From positions 3,906,001 through 3,970,000 of the forward strand of contig OZ253540.1 of assembly GCA_965262485.1 (NCBI GenBank): a DNA stretch of 64,000 nucleotides, written 5' to 3'. Positions 51,375-59,395 of this stretch are shown in pieces (positions within the stretch are counted from its first letter, which is position 1; every line of letters begins with the position of its first letter). This stretch comes from Bin87 sp965262485. Lineage in GTDB: Bacteria; Chloroflexota; Dehalococcoidia; Lucifugimonadales; UBA3495. The notes below the pieces were generated by a model. That model did no database searches. It was not told the origin of the DNA and was given only the letters and a program-made list of their open reading frames with translations. The position numbers were made by a program, and so were the translations under genes.

Positions 51375-52745
51375 CTAGAGCCGGGGTTCCAGGGAATCCA
51401 GGTCTTCCAACAGCGACGACATGGAATCCGCCGGCGGGTCGGTTTCCTGACTCCCGTAGTAGTAGTCCTGGAACCCGTCCACGATACGGTGGACCGGCGG
51501 TTCGGGGAGGGTTTCGGAGACATCCCGGCGGTGCTCGTGGGGCGTTTGCGCCTCGCGGCGAGGCCGACCCACGGTGGTTGCGACTTCGAGCATCCGGTGG
51601 TACACGTCTCTGGGCGTGGCAGGTGGCGGACGGTTGCGGCGCAGGTTGCCGGCCCAGTTGGCCCAACCGGAAAGGGCGTCGGATATATCCTGGCCGGCGC
51701 CTTGCCAGGTGAACAGAGATTCTCGGACTTCGCCTTCGGAGTAGTTGCCGCCAACGAGGCGACGCCGGCGAAACATGCGGAACAAAACCCAACCGGCGAG
51801 GGACACCGCTGCGATGGCCGCCAACCACTTTAGAATAGTGAGAATCAGGCCGGGCGGGCCGTCGCCTTCGACGTCCCTGAGGCTCTCGTGGAGTTCCTGA
51901 ATCTGGGAACGCGCCAACTCCAGACCACTGAGATCGCCGCCTCCGAAAAATCCGGATACCCAGTTGCCCAGGGCGACCATGCCAGCGGCCAACAATCCCA
52001 GCAACAGAAGGACGGGCCGCAACACCCACAGACCAAGCCAGCCGAGTCCGCCGGTGACGGCGCGGGTCAAGTCGTCAAGTCCACCCACGCCGGCTGCGCC
52101 CAACACCAGAGCCAGGACCAACACAGCGGCAACGCCCAGGCCGATGGACGCCATCCAGCCCCGGCTCATGTGTCCGGTGGCGCCTTCGGAGGTGAATCGA
52201 CTCATGGCAAGTCCGCACAACCCGATGGCGAAATAACCAAACAGGAGAGGCCATTGGACGATGTTGGCTTCGATCAAAGGGTCGGAGGCGACGGCGACTA
52301 CGATGGTTACGACGCCACGGACAAAGGCGTTGCGAAGGACGTCCAGGGTTACGTCGTCGCGGGCGATGGCAGTGCCGCGCCACCACATGGCCAGCATGAA
52401 CGCGGTGGATAACGCCAAAGCGGCGATGGCACGGAGATCGCCACTGAAGACGCTGCCGAGGGGGAACCAGCCGGTGCCCATGCTGACACCGGCCAGAACC
52501 AGGACCGACGCGGCGCTCAAAATCAGGCCGACGATGCCCCGCAGGTTCAGGGAGAACTGTATGGTTTGCACATACCACGACAGAATGAACGACCAAGCCA
52601 TGGCCAGGGCCATGATCGGAAGAGGGATAGCTGCTTCGGGCAGTTGGAGTACGTTTGCGATTAACCGGCAGACCAGGTAAACCGCGCAGCCTTCAAGGAA
52701 CAGGGCGATGAACACAATCATCGCGGAGCGGGTGAACCTACCCAC
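51375..52745 (-). CDS. DUF4129-domain membrane protein
   Basis: The 456-residue protein has about nine or ten membrane segments (for example ALFLEGCAVYLVCRLIANVL, LILSAASVLVLAGVSMGTGW, AAVLVLALVLGAAGVGGLDD). The C-terminal cytoplasmic DUF4129-like domain (PPPATPRDVYHRMLEVATTV and HEHRRDVSETLPEPPVHRIV) is usually found at the end of TgpA transglutaminases. The transglutaminase core itself is absent. I start it at GTG 52745, with AGGAGG 6 nt upstream; it overlaps the DUF58 stop by 8 nt. The pair usually accompanies a MoxR ATPase, not seen here. Confidence 0.8.
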   Translation of the reverse strand: MGRFTRSAMIVFIALFLEGCAVYLVCRLIANVLQLPEAAIPLPIMALAMAWSFILSWYVQTIQFSLNLRGIVGLILSAASVLVLAGVSMGTGWFPLGSVFSGDLRAIAALALSTAFMLAMWWRGTAIARDDVTLDVLRNAFVRGVVTIVVAVASDPLIEANIVQWPLLFGYFAIGLCGLAMSRFTSEGATGHMSRGWMASIGLGVAAVLVLALVLGAAGVGGLDDLTRAVTGGLGWLGLWVLRPVLLLLGLLAAGMVALGNWVSGFFGGGDLSGLELARSQIQELHESLRDVEGDGPPGLILTILKWLAAIAAVSLAGWVLFRMFRRRRLVGGNYSEGEVRESLFTWQGAGQDISDALSGWANWAGNLRRNRPPPATPRDVYHRMLEVATTVGRPRREAQTPHEHRRDVSETLPEPPVHRIVDGFQDYYYGSQETDPPADSMSSLLEDLDSLEPRL

Positions 52746-54042
52746 CGGTTGCCTCCTGTTCCGGCATTTCCTCGGGGGACTGTTGCCAGACGGCGTCGAG
52801 ATCGTCGTTGGCCCAGTCGTCGCGCCAAACATCTTCCAGAGCGGCGAGGCTGGAACCGGCGAGAAAGACCGAGACCTCTGCGGGCAGCGTAGCGGCGGCC
52901 GGGCCGGGTTCGCCGTCGCCGGCATAGAATATGACAAGGCGGTGGCCCCGCCGGCGGATCTCGTCGGCTTCCTGCACCACGGCTCGGGACAGGATGGCGG
53001 TAACCAGCACAACGGTAGACCCGGCCGGCAACCGGCGTGCCTCGGCGCCCAGAACCACCGGCAGTTCGGCGACCCAGAAGGGGCCTGCCATGGCCAGGGA
53101 CTCCAGGGTTGCCTCCAGCTGCGGTTGACCGGACCCGGAGGGCACCAGGATCCATTTGCTGGAGTATGAAGCAACCGCGTTGCTGACCAGCCCGAACGTG
53201 TAGCCCTGCCGCTCGGCGTGGGCTGCGACGGAAGCCGCAACGGTAACGGCGCGTTCAAAGAGACGCCGGTTGCTCCCCTGCCAGGCGGCGTCTCCGGTGC
53301 GAGCGTTGAGAGCGATGAGCATGTGCTGGGTTGCGGCCGGCTCGAAAATGCGAGTTTCCAGCTTTCCGTGGCGCGCGGTGGATTTCCAGTCGATATGTTT
53401 AAGTGGATCGGTGGGGACGTAATCGCGGAGGCCGACGAAACGGCTGGGATCGTCCTGGATGCGACGAAGGCCGCGGGTTATGCCCATAGGTTGTTCCCAC
53501 AGCGTCAGCAACTGGCGCAAGTCTACGATGCGGGGGTACACCAGCAGGTATTCCACGTCGGGCACGTTCATTTCGGCGGCGCTGAATCCGAAGATATCGC
53601 CACTGCGAAGGCGAGCCGGGCCGATGCGGTGGTTGCCCCGGGTGCGGCAGCGTACCCGGTAACGCCAGGTGGTGCGCTGGTACGGCAGGAGGGAGGTGGT
53701 GATGCGGTGATCCAGCTCGGCCTCAGCGCCGACGCCGCGTTGGTGGGTGCCGGAGGTTTGCAATCCGATGGGGAAGGAATCGGAGATGTCCAGCCAGATC
53801 ATGGGAAGCAGCTTGCCGTTGTCAACGGTGATGAAGTAATCGACGACGTCGCCGATGAAAGCGCGCCTTCGCTCAAGTCGCCGGCCGTAGCTGACGCGAC
53901 GGAACGCGAATCGGGGCCAATGCTTGCCGGTGAGCCAGATGACGAGCACCAGAACGCCGACGACAATGATCAACGCCTGGCTGGCGAGCAGGCCGGCCAG
54001 GATGAGGATACCGGCAACGATTACCCAAAGGTCGCTGAGCAT
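52738..54042 (-). CDS. DUF58-domain protein
   Basis: This 434-residue protein has two N-terminal membrane segments (LWVIVAGILILAGLLASQAL), a DUF58 region with GLRDYVPTDPLKHIDWKSTA, and ILVPSGSGQPQLEATLESLA, which lies in a vWA-like domain. DUF58 proteins form small operons with MoxR AAA+ ATPases and membrane transglutaminases, and are linked to cell-envelope assembly or chaperone roles. It is the upstream partner of the DUF4129 protein, with translational overlap. The start is the ATG at 54042 (MLSDLWVIVAG). Confidence 0.85.
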   Translation of the reverse strand: MLSDLWVIVAGILILAGLLASQALIIVVGVLVLVIWLTGKHWPRFAFRRVSYGRRLERRRAFIGDVVDYFITVDNGKLLPMIWLDISDSFPIGLQTSGTHQRGVGAEAELDHRITTSLLPYQRTTWRYRVRCRTRGNHRIGPARLRSGDIFGFSAAEMNVPDVEYLLVYPRIVDLRQLLTLWEQPMGITRGLRRIQDDPSRFVGLRDYVPTDPLKHIDWKSTARHGKLETRIFEPAATQHMLIALNARTGDAAWQGSNRRLFERAVTVAASVAAHAERQGYTFGLVSNAVASYSSKWILVPSGSGQPQLEATLESLAMAGPFWVAELPVVLGAEARRLPAGSTVVLVTAILSRAVVQEADEIRRRGHRLVIFYAGDGEPGPAAATLPAEVSVFLAGSSLAALEDVWRDDWANDDLDAVWQQSPEEMPEQEATGG

Positions 54043-54188
54043 TGGGCAAGGATAACCGATTTGGGGGCGGCAGTCATTGTTGTTTTCGCGGCGCCGGTTT
54101 GTACCGAAGCTCAACGCCGTGCAACAGGCAGCGTAGTCAGAGCGTCACTGAATTTTCCACGACCATAGATCAGTTCTGTGGTATGTCC

Positions 54189-54803
54189 TCAACTACCGCT
54201 GTCGGAGATGTCTCGTGCCCGTCTGCGTTCCAGAAATCTCTCGATTGCGTCCGTCACTTGTGCCGATGTCTCGGGCCTGTCTCGAAGCTTAGATGCCCAT
54301 TCGCGGCCTGGGTGCAACGTGTCCCATCGGGAACGGCGCTGATTCCGGCGGCCTTCGCCTGGATCGTGATTGCCAAAGCCGAAGACGACCGCGTTCCATA
54401 TTGGCCGATACTGCGCTATCAGCACCTGCTCGGTGAGCCCAATCCATACCGAGTCAAGCACGAGCCAGCGACACCGAAAGTCTGGCAGATCCAGGTTTGT
54501 CGCTGCCTCAATCGACTCTGCATGCTCTTGGAGACGGCTGTGGAGGACTTGGCTTGATGCTGACGTTCGCCCTTGCCGTCTCCCCGGTGGGTCAGCCTTT
54601 CCAACATAGATGGGCACATCCTCCCCGATGCCAGCGTACGCGGCGAAAAGCCCGGCGTAGTGCAGTGTGTAAACTCCGGCACCTTGAAAGGCTTCCACTG
54701 GAGGCAGCACGTCAGCTGGATATGCTATCAGAGCCCGTGCCGCATTACGGCCAATTTCCTCCACGCTGAGAGGGTTGTAGGCGCGCACGGATTCAGTGCT
54801 CAC
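54189..54803 (-). CDS. Eco29kI-like GIY-YIG restriction endonuclease
   Basis: This 204-residue type II restriction enzyme has the GIY-YIG nuclease fold. GVYTLHYAGLF and IYVGKADPPGRRQG carry the paired Tyr residues (Y45/Y49 and Y66). Catalytic Arg90 and His94 sit in SRLQEHAESI, the metal Glu125 in LTEQVLI, and Asn137 in PIWNAVV. The spacings (Arg-His 4, Glu-Asn 12) equal those known in Eco29kI (R104/H108, E142/N154). Eco29kI cuts CCGCGG. It overlaps the methyltransferase gene by 11 nt, so the two form one R-M unit. Confidence 0.88.
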   Translation of the reverse strand: MSTESVRAYNPLSVEEIGRNAARALIAYPADVLPPVEAFQGAGVYTLHYAGLFAAYAGIGEDVPIYVGKADPPGRRQGRTSASSQVLHSRLQEHAESIEAATNLDLPDFRCRWLVLDSVWIGLTEQVLIAQYRPIWNAVVFGFGNHDPGEGRRNQRRSRWDTLHPGREWASKLRDRPETSAQVTDAIERFLERRRARDISDSGS

Positions 54804-55467
54804 ACTTGGTGCTGTTGCGGCAGATTATCCAAAAGCAGTGCCGCTTCCTAGCGTGGTGAGCCGTTGCCCACTTAGTCGAGACCATCGGGCCGCTTCGGAC
54901 CTTGACGATCAGATCGCAGACGGTAAATCCTGCTTCGTCAGCCATCCTCATAAAATCGCAGTGGCTCCACTTTGACCGGTGGCTGTTCACCATGTCCGTA
55001 ATCTTGGCCAGCAGCAATCCGTCGGGTTTCAACACCCTCTTTGCTTGTTCTAGGAACGGAGGATATAGGTAGCTCAAGCTCCAGTCGTGCTCCTTTCCAC
55101 AGGCGACTGTCGCTCCGAAATCCTCGTCAAATCTCTTGGTACTTTTGTCTCGCCCTTGAGGGCCAACGTGCGGAGGATCATAGACTACCGTGCCAAACTC
55201 GCTGTCTGGGACGCCTTTCATTTCCCGATTGTCGCAGACGAACGCCGTGTTGAATTTCGGATTGATGTCCATAGATACGACGTCGCGTGACGATCCTTTC
55301 CAGAACCTGCCCCTGTTGTATGTGGCGTCTAGGATAGGTTCAGGGGCAATCGACGCGTAAAATTCCAGCATCGTTTCAATCAAGTCCACATCGTTGCCTT
55401 CCCACACGCTGCTTATCGGGGCATACTGGCCTACAGTCGCCGGCTCGTTAACAGTCAAAACGGTCAC
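54793..55467 (-). CDS. DNA methyltransferase, amino (N4/N6) type, partner of the Eco29kI-like nuclease
   Basis: The 224-residue protein starts at a GTG (VTVLTVNEPATVGQYAPISS). It has a SAM-binding variant ILDATYNRGRFWKG, followed by FGTVVYDPPHVGPQGRDKST, where DPPH matches motif IV (D/N-P-P-Y/F/H) of exocyclic amino methyltransferases. VLKPDGLLLAKITDMV is the later motif. The motif I to IV order is like the gamma or alpha class. No m5C motifs (PCQ, ENV) are present. The partner is a GIY-YIG enzyme whose archetype, Eco29kI, has a C5-cytosine methylase, so this pairing differs. Its function as the cognate protector is inferred from overlap. Confidence 0.75.
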   Translation of the reverse strand: MTVLTVNEPATVGQYAPISSVWEGNDVDLIETMLEFYASIAPEPILDATYNRGRFWKGSSRDVVSMDINPKFNTAFVCDNREMKGVPDSEFGTVVYDPPHVGPQGRDKSTKRFDEDFGATVACGKEHDWSLSYLYPPFLEQAKRVLKPDGLLLAKITDMVNSHRSKWSHCDFMRMADEAGFTVCDLIVKVRSGPMVSTKWATAHHARKRHCFWIICRNSTKCEH

Positions 55468-55687
55468 CTCTGTTCGGGAAGTACCCGCAATCCTAATCCT
55501 TTCGGCAACGTACTGTCAAAGACGACGTTTTGATGAGGCGACTACGAAATTCGTTAGTGCGTTGGTCGATGTCTGACCCATCTACCATGGAATGAGAGTA
55601 GCGAAATTTCCTCGTTATTGGCGGTGGTTGGTGAGGGGTTGGGCGGCCTGTGGTATGCTGGATGGAGTTCAGCCGGAGGAAGATGTC

Positions 55688-56236
55688 ATGGCCCGCGTTC
55701 CCTATGTATCTCGCGACGAATTAGACGCTGACGGTCAAACGATTTATGACCGTATCAGGGAGGACCGGGGGGTTGACGAGGTAGGATTGCAGTTCAGGGC
55801 GTTGTTGCATAGCCCGCTGGCGGCGGGGTATCTCACCTCGCTGGGCGCTTCGCTTCGGTTCCAGTCCTCGATGCCGGATGATTTGAAGGAATTGGCAATC
55901 ATACTGGTGGCTCGGGAATGGGATTCGGGGATTGAGTGGACGGGGCATTCGGTGGCCGCGGCGCGCGCCGGTGTATCTGACGAAGCAATAGAAGGCATAC
56001 GCACCGGCAAAGCGCCGGGGTGTCTGGAAGGCACGCAAGCTGCCATTGCCCGGTTCGTGCAGCAGATGACCCGCGAAAAAGACGTTTCAGACGAGAATTT
56101 CAAGGCGGTTCATGAAGTGCTGGGCGATCGCGGTGTGGTGGACTTGACGATGACCGTTTCCTACTACACGGCACTGGCCCTGGCTCAGATAGCGCTGCGT
56201 CCTGAAATGGGCGGCGGGCGCGTGTCCACACTGTAA
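55688..56236 (+). CDS. Carboxymuconolactone decarboxylase family protein
   Basis: The 182-residue helical protein resembles AhpD/CMD-type enzymes: LQFRALLHSPLAAGYLTSLG, DDLKELAIILVAREWDSGIE then WTGHSVAAARAGVSDEAIEG, and DRGVVDLTMTVSYYTALALA. The peroxidatic CxxC of AhpD is replaced by Ser/Gly-x-Glu-x-Thr (SGIEWTGH), so it is more like the CMD or non-redox subgroup. The ATG at 55688 follows GGAGGA, which decides the start against the longer frame. Confidence 0.85.
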   Translation: MARVPYVSRDELDADGQTIYDRIREDRGVDEVGLQFRALLHSPLAAGYLTSLGASLRFQSSMPDDLKELAIILVAREWDSGIEWTGHSVAAARAGVSDEAIEGIRTGKAPGCLEGTQAAIARFVQQMTREKDVSDENFKAVHEVLGDRGVVDLTMTVSYYTALALAQIALRPEMGGGRVSTL

Positions 56237-56296
56237 TTCGCCGGTGGGGAAGGATGGCGATGTTTCATCCGTGCCCCGGGCGCAGGCGCCAAGTTG

Positions 56297-57475
56297 ATGG
56301 AATCTGCTGACGAACTATTGAGCCGGCTGGCCGGCAAGCTGGAATGGCACGGTCTGGGAACGGGTGTGCTCACGCCCCGACCCAGAGGCGGGCGGTTGCA
56401 TGGCGAAGACGCCAGTGCCGTCGCTGAGCTGCTGGACGCGCTGGCGACCATGGACGACGGAATACCAACCGGTCGGAGTCCGCACAGCCTGATGTTCGGG
56501 AATGGTTGTTTTGCAATTGGTCGTTATCCGGAGGCGCTGGCAGTGTATCAGGCATTGGCCGGCACCTGTCCGGACGACTTCGCGGTACACTTCAACCTGG
56601 GGGTGACCAGCCTGCGGCGTCGGCGGGCGGAAGAAGCCGACCGGTCGCTGACGATGGCATTGGCGTTGGATGCCGCCTACGCCCCGGCTTATTACCAACG
56701 GGGGAATGCCCGCGACGACCTGGGAGATCCTACCGGGGCGCTGGATGACTATGCCACCGCCATCGGGCTGGACCCGGAGTATCTGCAAGCCCACTACAAC
56801 CGTGGAATAGTGCTGAATAACGTAGGGCGCTACCAGGATGCGATCGCCGCGTTTGACGACGCCCTGGCTCTGAGGCCTGACATTTCCAACGCGTACCTGA
56901 ACCGGGGGGTGGCCTGGGACGAGCTGGGAGATGCGGAGAAGGCGATTGCCGACTACGACCGGGCGCTAAGGAGCAATCCGGATAACGCCGACGCCAGGTT
57001 TAACCGGGCGCGCACGTGCTACCGGCTGGGTCGCCATCAGGATGCCGTAACCGACTATACGGCCGCCATCGGCCTGAGACCGGACGACGTGGAGGCTCTC
57101 AATAATCGCGGTCTGGCCTACGACGCACTGGGTCAATACGAGCGCGCCGTTGCAGACTATGATGCTGCGCTGACGCTTCGTCCCGATTTCGCCGAGGTGT
57201 TGAGCAACCGAGGGGCGGCACAGGAGACGTTGGGTAATGCTGACGCCGCGCTGGCAGACTACCTGGCGGCGGAGGCTGCGCTGCCGAATTTTGCGGCGGC
57301 CTACTACAACGCCGCCCGGCTTTATGCCGACCGGGGCGACATCGAGGAGTGCGCGCAGCAGTTGGCAGAAGCCATCCGGCTGCAACCGGGGTTATACACT
57401 GAGGCGGAGTCGGACGAGATGCTGGGGTGGGTTCTGGACTTGTCCAGGATTAAAGACAGCCGCCAGCAAACGTAA
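56297..57475 (+). CDS. TPR-repeat protein
   Basis: The 392-residue product has about nine tetratricopeptide repeats from residue 75 to the end, such as YLQAHYNRGIVLNNVGRYQD and DDVEALNNRGLAYDALGQYE. It has no signal peptide and no catalytic domain. TPR arrays form a groove for peptide binding, so it is presumably a scaffold. It could also start at the TTG at 56294. It is convergent with plsY, their ends 16 nt apart. Confidence 0.88.
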   Translation: MESADELLSRLAGKLEWHGLGTGVLTPRPRGGRLHGEDASAVAELLDALATMDDGIPTGRSPHSLMFGNGCFAIGRYPEALAVYQALAGTCPDDFAVHFNLGVTSLRRRRAEEADRSLTMALALDAAYAPAYYQRGNARDDLGDPTGALDDYATAIGLDPEYLQAHYNRGIVLNNVGRYQDAIAAFDDALALRPDISNAYLNRGVAWDELGDAEKAIADYDRALRSNPDNADARFNRARTCYRLGRHQDAVTDYTAAIGLRPDDVEALNNRGLAYDALGQYERAVADYDAALTLRPDFAEVLSNRGAAQETLGNADAALADYLAAEAALPNFAAAYYNAARLYADRGDIEECAQQLAEAIRLQPGLYTEAESDEMLGWVLDLSRIKDSRQQT

Positions 57476-57491
57476 GTGGCGCCCGGATTGG

Positions 57492-58238
57492 TCAGCGCCC
57501 GGGTTCACCTTCCCCGTCGTCGTCGTTGTCGATCACTTGCCGGATTATGGCGTCTTCGCTGAGGCGGGCAGCCTCGCCCAGGATCTCGCGCGTGTCCTCG
57601 ATCAGCATCTCGTCAATCTGCGTTGCGGGCACGACTTCCGGGCGATGGTCGGCGTTAGTCAAGATGTTATGAGTGATGACCACCATCGCCAATGCCGTCA
57701 AGGCCAGCATCACCTCCAACCCCCGATGGTCAATGACTTCATTCAGGGTCAGCATCACGCCGTAACCGAGAAAAATGCCGATGGAAGAGCGGAACACCGA
57801 GCGGCGGAAGACCAGCACGGAGGCAAAGCCCACGCCAACGCCGATGAGCATGAACCAACCCAGGTAGGCCAGAGACACACCGACCAGAACGACCATACCG
57901 TCGCCGCCCTTGAAACCGGTAAAGATACTCTTCCAATGGCCGGCGATTGCTGCACTGCCGGCGAGGACTCCCATCAGTTCAGGCACACCCAGCATCCAGG
58001 CGACGACAACCGCCGCGGAGCCTTTTATCACATCGCCGGCGAACACGAGCATACCGCGGTATCGCCCGACGTGCCAGAAGACGTTTGCGGCGCCGGCCCG
58101 ACGACTCCCGGTAGCGAAAATATCCACACCCTTGAGGCGTGCCACTAGGTAGGCGAAGGGGATGCTGCCCAACAGATAACCGACGACGATGGCGGCCAGC
58201 AGGCGGGGCGTCAGGTTGATTAATTCTTCAAGCAACAT
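57492..58238 (-). CDS. plsY: Glycerol-3-phosphate acyltransferase PlsY
   Basis: The 248-residue membrane enzyme transfers an acyl group from acyl-phosphate to glycerol 3-phosphate, the first step of phospholipid synthesis. Motifs are GYLLGSIPFAYLVARLKGVD, the GSRRAGAANVFWHVG segment (GSGNxGATNxxR in most PlsY) and GHWKSIFTGFKGGDGMVVLV (GHxxxxFxxFKGGKG). The second motif has SRRAGAANVF, and the GGKG is GGDG here, so residues of the phosphate loops differ from consensus. A cytoplasmic C-terminal extension of about 50 residues is acidic. The start is the ATG at 58238. Confidence 0.85.
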   Translation of the reverse strand: MLLEELINLTPRLLAAIVVGYLLGSIPFAYLVARLKGVDIFATGSRRAGAANVFWHVGRYRGMLVFAGDVIKGSAAVVVAWMLGVPELMGVLAGSAAIAGHWKSIFTGFKGGDGMVVLVGVSLAYLGWFMLIGVGVGFASVLVFRRSVFRSSIGIFLGYGVMLTLNEVIDHRGLEVMLALTALAMVVITHNILTNADHRPEVVPATQIDEMLIEDTREILGEAARLSEDAIIRQVIDNDDDGEGEPGR

Positions 58239-58324
58239 ACGCGGATTCAGGCCCGAGCAGGCCGAATCTAATGTTATCACACGAGTTGCGATCATCGGCG
58301 CGGACGCTCGCCGTGGGGTTGGGC

Positions 58325-58475
58325 AGGGGATGATCCTTCGACAGGCTCATGATGAGCGGGGAGGGTTGGCGCTGGGGTTTTTCACCCTCACCCCCGTATC
58401 AAGTACGGGGCAGGCTCCAACCCTCTCCCATCAAGGGAGAGGGGGCGTCCCTCGACAGGCTCAGGATGTGCGGGG
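58325..58475. repeat. Dispersed repeat composite
   Basis: Reads GATCCTTCGACAGGCTCATG (58330-58352), then CACCCTCACCCCCGTATCAA with the GTACGGGGCAGGCTC core inserted into the CCCTCACCCCAACCCTCTCC family (58384-58444), then CCCTCGACAGGCTCAGGATG (58447-58470). Confidence 0.85.
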
Positions 58476-58477
58476 GA

Positions 58478-59269
58478 TCAGGAATGTTTGCGTCCTACGT
58501 ACAACGAGTAGCCCAGCTGACCTTGCTGAACAAGGGACTGGACGCGGTCCAACAAGTCGGGAGCGGCGGCCAGATCTGTGGGTACTCCGGGGGCGAAACT
58601 GCCCAATCCACCCCAAACCGCCAGCTTACCGCGGAGGTCGGCCACCAGCTGCAGCACCTCGCCGGAAAGATCTTCGCGGGCCGACATCGTGAAGCCAGCG
58701 TCTTCCAACAGGGATTGGTAACCGTCTGACGGCAGGGCATCGGTGAGGCAGAGCATCATACCGACGGCGCTGTCGAGCTCAGGGGGCAGGCTGCCGGGTT
58801 CCACCGTAACGTCCGAAATGCCGATCACGCCGTCCGGCTTTAACAAATGGCGCACATGGTCAATGGCGGCGAGTTTGTCCACAAACAGGCTGGTGGCACA
58901 CTCGATGATGACGGCGTCGAAAGCGCCGGGCCGAAAGGGCGGGGCTTCGGCGTCGCCGCGCACGAAGTCCACGTTTGCCGGCGCCGGTTGTTCCAGGGCC
59001 CGCCGCCGGGAAACGGATGCGGCATCAGCGCCCAGCTCCAGGCCGGTAACGTGGCATCGAAACACGCGGGAGACGGCGGTTGCGCTGGTACCCATACCGC
59101 AGGCGAGGTCCAGAACACGCCAACCGGCCTGCAAACCCATGGCACGGCCCAGGCGGTTGGTTACGCGCAAACCTCCGGGGTGGAGACTGTCGCCGAGAAT
59201 GAACCGCGCCATTTCGGATGAATACAGGTCGGCGCAGCAAATTTTGGCCGTGTAGGTTGGGTCTAGCAT
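58478..59269 (-). CDS. SAM-dependent methyltransferase
   Basis: The 263-residue class I methyltransferase has the SAM motif VLDLACGMGTSATAVSRVFR, the acidic VTGLELGADAASVSRRRALE and GDAEAPPFRPGAFDAVIIEC. The start LDPTYTAKICCADLYSSEMA has a Cys pair, and overall it resembles methylase families acting on small molecules (arsenite methyltransferase-like N-terminus). It lies directly downstream of the Tes-like gene on the same strand with about 120 bp of repeats between. The substrate is not known. Confidence 0.8.
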   Translation of the reverse strand: MLDPTYTAKICCADLYSSEMARFILGDSLHPGGLRVTNRLGRAMGLQAGWRVLDLACGMGTSATAVSRVFRCHVTGLELGADAASVSRRRALEQPAPANVDFVRGDAEAPPFRPGAFDAVIIECATSLFVDKLAAIDHVRHLLKPDGVIGISDVTVEPGSLPPELDSAVGMMLCLTDALPSDGYQSLLEDAGFTMSAREDLSGEVLQLVADLRGKLAVWGGLGSFAPGVPTDLAAAPDLLDRVQSLVQQGQLGYSLYVGRKHS

Positions 59270-59284
59270 AGATGGATAGAATCA

Positions 59285-59395
59285 CCCGCCCCCTCTCCCC
59301 AGGCGGGAGAGGGCTGGGGTGAGGGGGTAGTCGTTGGCGGTAAGATTCCACCCTCACCCTAACCCTCTCCCATCGAGGGAGAGGGGACTGTTTAG
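59285..59395. repeat. Paired CCCTCTCCC hairpin repeats
   Basis: Two units, CCCCTCTCCCCAGGCGGGAG (59288-59325) and CCCTCTCCCATCGAGGGAGA (59349-59390), lie in tandem between the methyltransferase and Tes-like genes. Confidence 0.8.
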
